Positions 1-5,914 of a stretch of DNA of 18,180 nt are shown here, piece after piece. The DNA is from an uncultured Candidatus Saccharibacteria bacterium (GTDB lineage: Bacteria; Patescibacteriota; Saccharimonadia; Saccharimonadales; Saccharimonadaceae), in assembly GCA_937974295.1 (NCBI GenBank), contig CALBWN010000057.1:1-18180 (forward strand), given 5' to 3'. The notes under the pieces are model-generated. The model ran no database searches, had not been told where the DNA came from, and was given only the letters and a program-made list of their open reading frames with translations. The translations under genes and the position numbers were made by a program. How positions within the stretch are numbered: the first letter of the stretch is position 1; every line of letters begins with the position of its first letter.

Positions 1-29
1 TTAAACTACCACAACAACAGAGGTAATTT

Positions 30-539
30 ATGAAAAAATATGTTTACTCACTGGTTGGGAATGTTGGTTATTTTGAGCGATTTTTGCAGCCACAAACACC
101 AGAGCGGGTTGCACAAAAGGTGAGTGAGGCTATTGCCGACCCAACTGTTCTTGATGGCAACCGTTGCTTTAGTATCTGCGTGTGGGCCCTGCCAGATGGT
201 ATTGACCATCCAAAGAATCTACCAAAGGATAGCTTGGCTGATGGCTACTATATGCAATGTGCTGGGTCGAATACCGGCATGACTATAGAGGTGCGGGTGC
301 CGGATCCAGACAATCACACAGCCCAGTATCCATATATCCACTATGTGATTGCCCGAGAGCCAGTGGCTGATAAAGAGCGATTCGTTCCACTCACTTGGCA
401 GCGCGATGGCAAGCTATTTACAATACAGATTCATCCAGAAGAGTTATTTACCGGAGAGCAGGCGAGACAGATATTTGCAGATTATATTACAAAGGGCTTT
501 ATTCCACCAAAAACTCTTTTACGACAGATTGATATATAG
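30..539 (+). CDS. Unrecognised 169-residue protein, possibly Imm1-like
   Basis: I do not recognise this protein with certainty. It has no signal peptide or membrane segment and should be cytoplasmic. The start has a Shine-Dalgarno-like AGAGGT about seven bases upstream. The second half reads as beta strands (TIEVRV near residue 85, HYVIARE near 104) followed by a C-terminal helix and loop with ELFTGEQARQIFADYITKG near 138-156. That order, and the ending in a helix followed by a 'G-x-x-P' turn, loosely recalls the Imm1 immunity-protein family of polymorphic toxin systems, but no toxin gene is visible beside it. It lies 18 bases before tmk and is probably cotranscribed with it. The coding call is firm (clean ORF, RBS, compact spacing); the Imm1 suggestion is weak inference. 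Confidence 0.75.
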   Translation: MKKYVYSLVGNVGYFERFLQPQTPERVAQKVSEAIADPTVLDGNRCFSICVWALPDGIDHPKNLPKDSLADGYYMQCAGSNTGMTIEVRVPDPDNHTAQYPYIHYVIAREPVADKERFVPLTWQRDGKLFTIQIHPEELFTGEQARQIFADYITKGFIPPKTLLRQIDI

Positions 540-557
540 GGTGAGGGGTATTTTGCA

Positions 558-1250
558 ATGAATATAGAACGTGGTGAGAAAGCTCGATATCAAGGTAACT
601 ATATCGTCATTGAGGGGATTGATGGCACAGGTAAGTCGACTCAAGTGGAGCTCCTCGCCAAGCACTATCAAGCCCAAGGCTATACAGTGACAATCGTTGA
701 AGAACCAAGCAGTGATGACCCGGCCCAGACTACGCCAATTGCTCACTATCTCCGCACTGTCATCAAGAATGGCAATCTCCGGCGCGACCCAGAGATTAAT
801 CTCGCACTACTTAGTACTGCACGGCGCGAGCTATGGCAGCAGATTATTCAACCAGCGCTGGAGCGAGGCGAAACTGTCCTCGCGTCCCGCAATTATTTCT
901 CGACACTCGCCTATCAGGGGTATGGTGAAGGTCTGAGTCAGGAACATATCCAGCATGTTACTGCCTTATTTACCGGCCAACGCTATCTCACGCCAGACTA
1001 CCTCATCATCCTCACGCTCAACGATGAGAAGGAGCGTCTGCATCACATCCAGCAGAGAGGTACGCCTACCACAGCTCCCGACACTTTCGAAACACAAGGG
1101 AAAGGCTTCCAGCAGCGCGTTCACACGGGCTATCGTATGCTTGCCAAAGATTACCAGGTACCTATAATTCAGTGTATGAGCGATAATGGCGAACGTAAGT
1201 CTCCACACGAGATACAGCGCGAGATTCTTTCGATCATTAACGCAAAATGA
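558..1250 (+). CDS. tmk: Thymidylate kinase (dTMP kinase)
   Basis: Phosphorylates dTMP to dTDP with ATP in the cytoplasm, the committed kinase step of dTTP supply. The P-loop GIDGTGKST lies at residues 20-28, after an extended beta strand (YIVIE). The LASRNYFSTLAYQG segment at about 108-121 corresponds to the family's DRY...AYQG substrate motif, but the usual Asp is Ser and Tyr is Asn. A LID-like region with QQRG is near 165. At 230 residues it is slightly longer than typical (about 210), mainly from an N-terminal extension of some 14 residues. A GAGGGG-type Shine-Dalgarno precedes the ATG. It follows the small upstream gene closely and ends about 200 bases before the next gene. Confident for the family; substrate assignment rests on overall similarity. 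Confidence 0.92.
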   Translation: MNIERGEKARYQGNYIVIEGIDGTGKSTQVELLAKHYQAQGYTVTIVEEPSSDDPAQTTPIAHYLRTVIKNGNLRRDPEINLALLSTARRELWQQIIQPALERGETVLASRNYFSTLAYQGYGEGLSQEHIQHVTALFTGQRYLTPDYLIILTLNDEKERLHHIQQRGTPTTAPDTFETQGKGFQQRVHTGYRMLAKDYQVPIIQCMSDNGERKSPHEIQREILSIINAK

Positions 1251-1359
1251 AAATGAAAAATACTCTATGGGGCTATTTAGTACGGAAATATCAGCATATA
1301 GCTGCTATACAGCATTGTAATTTTATACTTATATAGTACAAAACACCTCTAAAATCATC

Positions 1360-1383
1360 TTGTTACTTACTTTTTCATAACAA
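1360..1383. repeat. Inverted repeat in the AT-rich gap after tmk
   Basis: TTGTTA and its exact complement TAACAA are separated by 12 bases, in the 201-base AT-rich gap between tmk and the RelA/SpoT-like gene. It could be an operator half-site pair or a small RNA hairpin. With six-base arms in AT-rich DNA it could also be chance. Confidence 0.25.
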
Positions 1384-1412
1384 ACGGACACACACCCTTC
1401 AGGGGTCAACAC

Positions 1413-1441
1413 TTGTGATTTTTTGATAACTTTGCTACAGT
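1413..1441 (+). promoter_or_regulatory. Candidate promoter of the RelA/SpoT-like gene
   Basis: TTGTGA (1413-1418) and TACAGT (1436-1441) are separated by exactly 17 bases; each matches the sigma70 consensus at four of six positions. The predicted transcript start is about 1448, only a few bases before the GTG start at 1452, and no Shine-Dalgarno is visible. This fits the leaderless pattern seen at other genes here, though with a weaker -10. Confidence 0.4.
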
Positions 1442-1451
1442 TGTATGCACT

Positions 1452-3590
1452 GTGTTAAATCTAACAAAAGAGCGTACAGCTAACCCAGTAAATAACACCT
1501 TAGCGCACGAGACAAACGTGGGCTTTGATAAGGATCGATACGATTTATACGAAAAAGCGCTCAATCTCACTAACACACCAGAGTCTAAAACAAAGCGAAT
1601 CGTATCGGGCTTGAGCCTCATGCGAGATTTTGCTGGGGAGCTATTTGCAAAGTACAGCAATCACAGCGCCTATACTGCGTACTTATTGTATACAGCAGGC
1701 AACCGCGATGAACTGCTCAAAACAGAGAACCTTGCCAGTCTCCGCCATAAGATGCTCGAAGATCATAAAAAACAGTGGGAAGTAGATGCATATAAAAAGT
1801 TCAACCAAATTGTTTCAATGCTGCAGGATACCAGCCAGCTATCAAGCGCCTGGAGTAAATTTCTTAACACGCAAAAGATGCCCTCTAACCCAGATACCGA
1901 GAACAAAGAATCTCTATACACGGCCATTACGAAAGCTCGTAAGCTAGAAAAATCAAAAGGAAGGATAAAGCCTTCCTTTGCGGAGAGTCAGTATCTTACA
2001 GATGAACAGAAACAAAGTCAACTTCTTGAGACTGCAACACACGACCGCATGCAAGCAGGGAACCTCATGAAAGAACTCTGGCAGCAGCCAATGAATATGC
2101 TCGATCTTGATGACCTTTTGGATGCAGGAGAGAGCGTTGGGCTTTCGACAATTTTTATGGAGGCTGTCAATACACTCAACAAACTTAATAACACTCGCTA
2201 TGATACGTCCGAGGCGTACGAGCTAGCCTACAAGAGTGAGGCATTGCTTGCACCACTGTGTGAGATTATTGGGTTTGATGGGCTCGCAATGGCATTGCGA
2301 AGCAAAGTAATATGCCTGCAGCTGCGTAATACTGGCCAAGGGCATTTTGTGGATCTCGCTGAGCGTATACTGTCAGAATTTGGTGTATTGGGCACCACCG
2401 ATACTGACAACCCAGATCACATCATCACTGCCGAAGAGCGCAACCAAAACTATTGCAACATTACAGAAAAAATTCTGGCGCACATGATTGGCAAAACAGA
2501 CAAAAGCGGAGGCGACAGCAAGCTTGTCCTTGGCCAGGAGTCGAACCACAATATTGTGGTGGGGAACGGCAACTGTAGCTATGAGTGGCATACTGAGCTC
2601 CGAGCGGTATGGCGGCTCAAGTCTGTTGGCTCTCTCGCGCGTAAGCTCGCAGAAGCAGCAAAAAAAGCAGAGAAACAAAAGAGAGAAGAGTATCAAAAAA
2701 TCCGCGCCTCTATCTCACCAGACATACTGCAAGCGTATGATGACAAGATGAATAGTGTAAAAGCTAAAGAGAAAGAGCGCCAGAATGGGCGAGAATTCGT
2801 CTCATACGAAGCTCTGCAGGCGTATGACGAGAATACAATAAAAGTTTTGGACGATCTGAAAAATCAATGTATTGACGAGCTCTGTGAGCAATTTGACGAT
2901 ATTACACCACAAACACTACACTCACTATCTCCACCAGAAAAAGACAGCTCGCTTGAGGTGCCGTTTGATATCGATGGCATTACATTCATTACAGAGGATC
3001 GCGATGAACTGCTTGATGTGTTCTTGGATATGATCGACAATAACAATATTGTTACGCCACCCCAAAATAAAACTGCGCAAAATAACAAGACTTCAACCGG
3101 TGAGGAGGATGCTGACTATACTATTACCCCATATGCTGCACCAGGCCGAGACAAGATACTCAAGGTAGAGGGAGACACTCAATTCATTAAGGATATTAAG
3201 GCTGCATTTGAGGCTCGTTATCCGGGTACTCGTGCTGAAGAGTATATTGATTTTAAGGAAGACAACAAGAAAGGTTTTCGCGTTGCTAAGATGACAGGCC
3301 TGTATGAGGATCAAGCCTCAGGTATTTTGCCCTTTGAAGTCCAGGTTCTCACCAAGGAGGATCGCGAGGCAACACGCCATGGCATAGCAGCACATATCTT
3401 ATACAAGCTTGGTAAGCAGCTTGGCTATCAGCTCCAGCCGACAGAAGGGCAGCTCACGCGCATGAGCAATCTCAACAGGCGTAAGCAGGATTTTGGCAAA
3501 ACAACCTTGCATCAGCCAAGCCGAAGCCGTATCAACAATACGAATCGCAAAATCGACGCGATGCTTGCCCAGGCACAACTACACAGCTAA
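1452..3590 (+). CDS. Divergent RelA/SpoT-like protein with degenerate N-terminal half
   Basis: A 712-residue soluble protein. The C-terminal part resembles the (p)ppGpp synthetase core of RelA/SpoT homologues: residues 597-652 contain EEYIDFK..NKKGFRV (compare DYI.xPK.NGYxSLH), FEVQVLT (compare EVQIRT) and HGIAAHILYK (compare GIAAHWxYK). WRLK..GSLARK at 387-398 could match the R-x-K..S..K nucleotide-binding stretch, and FDIDGITFI at 505-513 the Mg-binding 'D...RI' strand. Residues 256-292 recall the helix linking hydrolase and synthetase domains (YAPLAxRLG). The N-terminal region (about 55-125) sits where the HD hydrolase should be but has no His-Asp pair. A lysine/glutamate-rich helix (about 396-420) and an acidic linker (about 480-560) look like insertions. 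Start is GTG without a clear Shine-Dalgarno; an internal ATG at residue 57 is less likely. The stringent-response role is inference; nucleotide synthesis is unproven because the FxxRI arginine appears to be missing. Confidence 0.72.
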   Translation: MLNLTKERTANPVNNTLAHETNVGFDKDRYDLYEKALNLTNTPESKTKRIVSGLSLMRDFAGELFAKYSNHSAYTAYLLYTAGNRDELLKTENLASLRHKMLEDHKKQWEVDAYKKFNQIVSMLQDTSQLSSAWSKFLNTQKMPSNPDTENKESLYTAITKARKLEKSKGRIKPSFAESQYLTDEQKQSQLLETATHDRMQAGNLMKELWQQPMNMLDLDDLLDAGESVGLSTIFMEAVNTLNKLNNTRYDTSEAYELAYKSEALLAPLCEIIGFDGLAMALRSKVICLQLRNTGQGHFVDLAERILSEFGVLGTTDTDNPDHIITAEERNQNYCNITEKILAHMIGKTDKSGGDSKLVLGQESNHNIVVGNGNCSYEWHTELRAVWRLKSVGSLARKLAEAAKKAEKQKREEYQKIRASISPDILQAYDDKMNSVKAKEKERQNGREFVSYEALQAYDENTIKVLDDLKNQCIDELCEQFDDITPQTLHSLSPPEKDSSLEVPFDIDGITFITEDRDELLDVFLDMIDNNNIVTPPQNKTAQNNKTSTGEEDADYTITPYAAPGRDKILKVEGDTQFIKDIKAAFEARYPGTRAEEYIDFKEDNKKGFRVAKMTGLYEDQASGILPFEVQVLTKEDREATRHGIAAHILYKLGKQLGYQLQPTEGQLTRMSNLNRRKQDFGKTTLHQPSRSRINNTNRKIDAMLAQAQLHS

Positions 3591-3639
3591 GCTACTTCCT
3601 CGCTCTGTTTACGCACTGGCACAAAGATTCCTCCACACC

Positions 3640-3669
3640 TTGCATCCACCCACCATCATCTGCTATAAT
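3640..3669 (+). promoter_or_regulatory. Promoter of the rplJ-rplL operon
   Basis: TTGCAT (3640-3645), an 18-base spacer, and a perfect TATAAT (3664-3669) preceded by TGC, an extended -10. Predicted transcript start is about 3676, giving a leader of about 270 bases before rplJ. This is the best promoter match in the window after those of 9987 and 16748. Confidence 0.8.
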
Positions 3670-3675
3670 CCTTCT

Positions 3676-3946
3676 TAGACATTGCCAAAGACCGTAGCGG
3701 GCTGTTATGTACGACAAAGCAGCCGATAAGTATGCTACCGAGGGAATTTCGGATACGCCGTGGCCTATATTATGCCCAGCGTTTTAGTACGAAACTCGAG
3801 ACTCGTCTTTGCAATCGTGCAGAGGCGATTTTTTGCGGCATATGTCGGACATTAACAATGCGGTCGGATACAACAACAAACCAGTAATACTGCACCCCTT
3901 CTCGGTGTGTATAGGTATTACAACTCCAAAGAAAGGATTTTATCTT
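3676..3946 (+). ncRNA. L10 (rplJ) leader RNA, autoregulatory
   Basis: A gene-free stretch between the RelA/SpoT-like gene and rplJ that has the properties of a ribosomal L10 leader. After a CCAAAGACCGTAG block, which I recall as common in L10 leaders, there is a bipartite stem: GTAGC (3694-3698) pairs with GCTAC (3734-3738) and GGCTG (3700-3704) with CAGCC (3720-3724), leaving a strongly asymmetric internal loop (1 against 9 bases), as expected of the kink-turn that L10 binds. A transcription terminator follows at 3803-3834, and a further hairpin CACC/GGTG (about 3891-3905) lies before the RBS. In the known system, free L10-L12 binds this RNA and represses the operon. Identification is by structure and position, not by a covariance model search. 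Confidence 0.7.
3803..3834 (+). terminator. Intrinsic terminator inside the L10 leader (attenuator)
   Basis: An 11-base-pair stem (TCGTCTTTGCA at 3803-3813 with TGCAGAGGCGA at 3818-3828, two G-T pairs) closed by an ATCG loop and followed directly by six T. It is a textbook terminator placed about 115 bases before rplJ, inside the leader, so it should work as an attenuator of the operon rather than as an end for the gene 210 bases upstream. Confidence 0.85.
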
Positions 3947-4474
3947 ATGGCAATTTCCAAAGATAAAAAACAAGCTTTGGTGGCTGAAATGAGCGAGCTT
4001 CTCGCAGAGGCAAAGGGCACTGCCGTTGCGTCCTACCAAGGGACAAGTGTGGCAGATCTGCAAGCGTTGCGCCGCGAAGCTCGCGAAGCTGGTGTTGTCA
4101 TTAAGGTGGTGAAGAACCGTCTTGTGCGTGTTGCCTTTGCGCAGCATGACACCTACAAAGATACTGACACTTCGGCCCTGGCTGGGCAATTGCTGTATGC
4201 AATCTCGCCAGACGACGAAGTGATGGCAGCGAAGGTGTTGCACGAGTTTGCCAAGACGCATCCAACAGTTCAGTTGGTTGCTGGCTTTAGTGGCGAAGGT
4301 GAAGCTCTCAACACAGCCGATGTTACTGCACTGGCTGGCTTGCCAAGCAAGAACCAGCTGGTGGCCGAAGTGGTGGCACAGCTGCTCTCGCCAGTACACG
4401 ACACTACCAACGCACTTTCGGGCAACCTCCATACGTTGCTCGATGGCATCGAAGACGCCAAAGCAGCTGCGTAA
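3947..4474 (+). CDS. rplJ: 50S ribosomal protein L10
   Basis: Anchors the L7/L12 dimers to the ribosomal stalk base on 23S rRNA. The 175-residue protein shows the family pattern: N-terminal helix, YQGTSVADLQALRREAREAG (about 30-49), then KVVKNRL, the most conserved L10 stretch, at about 53-59, and a C-terminal helix ending in GNLHTLLDGIEDAKAAA that carries the L12 dimers. The start was set at ATG 3947 because AAAGGA lies eight bases before it and the product then has normal L10 length; the frame stays open 46 codons upstream, but that part is leader RNA. It is first in the rplJ-rplL operon and is expected to bind its own leader for autoregulation. Confidence 0.98.
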   Translation: MAISKDKKQALVAEMSELLAEAKGTAVASYQGTSVADLQALRREAREAGVVIKVVKNRLVRVAFAQHDTYKDTDTSALAGQLLYAISPDDEVMAAKVLHEFAKTHPTVQLVAGFSGEGEALNTADVTALAGLPSKNQLVAEVVAQLLSPVHDTTNALSGNLHTLLDGIEDAKAAA

Positions 4475-4561
4475 CCAAGCGCAGCATTGTACTAACGTTT
4501 GCACTATGCAGACAATAACTCGTGCGATAATTCTACCGCACATCATTGAAAGGAATCCATC

Positions 4562-4936
4562 ATGGCAGATGTGAAAAAACTGGCCGAAGAACTGGTTGCT
4601 TTGACCGTTCTGGAAGTCAACGAACTCAAAAATGTCCTCAAGGACGAATACGGCATTGAGCCAGCCGCTGCTGCAGTTGCTGTCGCTGGCCCAGCTGCCG
4701 ACGCTGGTGCTGCAGAGGACGAGCAGACCGAATTCACCGTCACCCTCAAAGAAGTTGGCGGCCAAAAGGTTGCCGTCATCAAGGCTGTTAAGGAACTCAC
4801 TGGCCTTGGCCTGGGTGAGGCAAAGGCTTTGGTCGACAACGCACCAAGCCCAATCAAAGAAAAGGTCAGCAAAGACGACGCCGAAGCTGCCAAGAAGACC
4901 TTGGAAGAGGCTGGCGCTACCGTCGAACTGGCATAA
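4562..4936 (+). CDS. rplL: 50S ribosomal protein L7/L12
   Basis: The acidic stalk protein that recruits translational GTPases to the ribosome. At 124 residues it has standard length: N-terminal dimerisation and L10-binding helices (MADVKKLAEELVALTVLEVNEL), an Ala/Gly hinge at about 38-54, and the C-terminal domain with EFTVTLKEVGGQKVAVIKAVKELTGLGL...AKALVDNAP...KEKVSKDDAEAAKKTLEEAGATVEL. GAAAGGA lies about six bases upstream of the ATG. It is 87 bases after rplJ; the gap has a small GTGCG/CGCAC hairpin (4522-4541). Two tandem terminators close the operon. Confidence 0.99.
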   Translation: MADVKKLAEELVALTVLEVNELKNVLKDEYGIEPAAAAVAVAGPAADAGAAEDEQTEFTVTLKEVGGQKVAVIKAVKELTGLGLGEAKALVDNAPSPIKEKVSKDDAEAAKKTLEEAGATVELA

Positions 4937-4966
4937 CCACCCCACCGACCGCATTGCTACCATCAG

Positions 4967-4989
4967 CACACCCGCTTGGGTGTGTTTTT
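4967..4989 (+). terminator. rplL terminator, copy 1
   Basis: CACACCC (4967-4973), loop GCTT, GGGTGTG (4978-4984), then TTTTT. A seven-base-pair GC-rich stem, extended by a G-T and an A-T pair into the T-run. It starts 31 bases after the rplL stop codon. Confidence 0.93.
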
Positions 4990-5008
4990 GGTTATCCGTC
5001 GAGCTCAG

Positions 5009-5031
5009 CACACCCGCTTGGGTGTGTTTTT
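5009..5031 (+). terminator. rplL terminator, copy 2
   Basis: Exact second copy of the preceding hairpin and T-run, 42 bases downstream, acting as a backup terminator for the highly expressed ribosomal protein operon. Confidence 0.93.
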
Positions 5032-5162
5032 GGTTATCCGTCGAGCTCACTGCTCCGGATTGCTGTGCGTCACTCCAGGTAGGTGGCGTTCTAAGCATCT
5101 GACCATTTTTACAACGAACTACTGGCTACCCCTGTTATCGCTGTGGATAACCACCAAGTGCC

Positions 5163-5193
5163 TTGACAAGGCCCCACCCCATCGCTATATAAT
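5163..5193 (+). promoter_or_regulatory. Promoter of the 5236 coiled-coil gene
   Basis: A perfect TTGACA (5163-5168) faces TATATAAT (5186-5193), giving either TATATA with a 17-base spacer or TATAAT with a 19-base spacer. Transcription should start near 5198-5200. This places the in-frame ATG at 5197 at or before the transcript start and supports ATG 5236 as the true start. Confidence 0.8.
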
Positions 5194-5235
5194 GGGTTGA
5201 TAACTAAGAAAACAGACAAGGAATTGCGAGAAAAT

Positions 5236-5751
5236 ATGTCTGAACTACCAGAGAAACAGGTAAAGCGATTGCGATCGCTGATTCAAGAGGCAGAGACAAA
5301 CCTGGCCGCTGCAAAGGAATTATTGATGAGTATTATTGGTGACGATGGCGAAGTCGTCGTGCCAAGCAATAGCCGCGAGGAGGTATCGGGCAAGATAGTC
5401 GAAGGAATCTTTGACGGGCAAGTAATGGTTGATGCCGATGGCAAGAATTATCCTGTGCCAGCCAATTATGCCAGCAAGTCTAAGCTTGTTGAGGGTGACA
5501 AGCTCAAGCTGACGATCGCCGACGATGGCGGCTTTATCTACAAGCAAATCAAGCGGGTGGAGCGCAAGCAGATTATTGGCACACTCACCCAACACGATGG
5601 TGCATACTACGTGGAAGCACAGGGGAGAGAATACCGGATCCTGCTGGCAAGTGTGACATTCTTCCGGATTGAGATTGGCCATCAGGTCACCGTCATCATC
5701 CCTGAGGACAAGCCAGACGCAACCTGGGCAGCGGTGGAAGCACCGTTATAA
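5236..5751 (+). CDS. Conserved CPR-type protein of unknown function, N-terminal coiled coil
   Basis: A 171-residue soluble protein. Residues 1-37 form a charged amphipathic helix (EKQVKRLRSLIQEAETNLAAAKELL), probably a short coiled coil. The remainder looks all-beta in two parts: VEGIFDGQVMVDADGKNYPVPANYASKSKLVEGDKLKLTI (about 56-95) and, after the linker KQIKRVERKQ, IGTLTQ....YYVEAQGREYRILLASVTFF....GHQVTVIIP....TWAAVE to the end. From memory such proteins, with the 'YPVPANYASKSKLVEGD' core, recur in Patescibacteria without an assigned function. The start at 5236 is preferred over 5197 because of the promoter position and an ACAAGGAA Shine-Dalgarno about 12 bases upstream. It is monocistronic between the rplL terminators and dnaX. 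No catalytic motif is seen; a small beta-barrel binding role is conceivable. Confidence 0.85.
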   Translation: MSELPEKQVKRLRSLIQEAETNLAAAKELLMSIIGDDGEVVVPSNSREEVSGKIVEGIFDGQVMVDADGKNYPVPANYASKSKLVEGDKLKLTIADDGGFIYKQIKRVERKQIIGTLTQHDGAYYVEAQGREYRILLASVTFFRIEIGHQVTVIIPEDKPDATWAAVEAPL

Positions 5752-5756
5752 AGTCA

Positions 5757-5776
5757 CAGCTATCGATAGCTTTTAT
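5757..5776 (+). terminator. Weak hairpin after the 5236 gene
   Basis: AGCTA-TCGA-TAGCT (a palindrome) followed by TTTA, just past the stop codon at 5751. The stem has only five pairs and the T-run is interrupted, so this is a weak terminator at best. Confidence 0.35.
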
Positions 5777-5901
5777 ATAGAGCTCTCTTGCTCGTGTTTA
5801 GGGGTTTTTGATTTTCTTGATAGACATTTCACAATCGCTTGATTTCTATACAGCGCGATTACTCCTCCTCTATTTCGATCGCATCTCCATCCATTCTGCG
5901 G

Positions 5902-5914
5902 TATAATATAGCAA
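5902..5914 (+). promoter_or_regulatory. -10 element of dnaX, leaderless arrangement
   Basis: TATAAT at 5902-5907 lies seven bases before the dnaX ATG (5915), so transcription should begin at or next to the A of the start codon. No Shine-Dalgarno is present in the preceding 20 bases and no good -35 hexamer is seen. Confidence 0.7.

Larger units (their letters stand above)
4963..5049 (+). repeat. Perfect tandem duplication of the rplL terminator block
   Basis: A 42-base unit occurs twice without a mismatch (4964-5005 and 5006-5047). Each unit holds one complete terminator hairpin with T-run plus about 17 bases of downstream DNA ending in GAGCT. There is no sign of a third copy. The perfect identity implies a recent duplication or active maintenance. 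Confidence 0.97.

Noticed and set aside
1389..1425. Possible terminator after tmk (ACCC-TTCA-GGGGT with outer CACA/TGTG and a T-run).
   Set aside because: The stem is interrupted by several unpaired bases and it lies about 140 bases after tmk, overlapping the probable -35 of the next gene; not convincing.
3809..3946. In-frame upstream extension of rplJ starting at 3809.
   Set aside because: It begins inside the attenuator hairpin, has no RBS, and would add 46 residues to a protein that is already of normal L10 length from 3947.
3770..5098. A 442-codon open frame on the minus strand antisense to rplJ, rplL and their flanks.
   Set aside because: It is antisense to two certain ribosomal protein genes and runs through the leader, attenuator and both terminators; its product is Cys/Trp/Ser-rich with no family resemblance and includes the terminator repeat translated twice. 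A compositional shadow.
5197..5235. Upstream ATG of the 5236 gene.
   Set aside because: It coincides with the predicted transcript start of the TTGACA/TATAAT promoter and lacks a Shine-Dalgarno; ATG 5236 has ACAAGGAA ahead of it. A leaderless start at 5197 cannot be fully excluded, given how common that arrangement is here.
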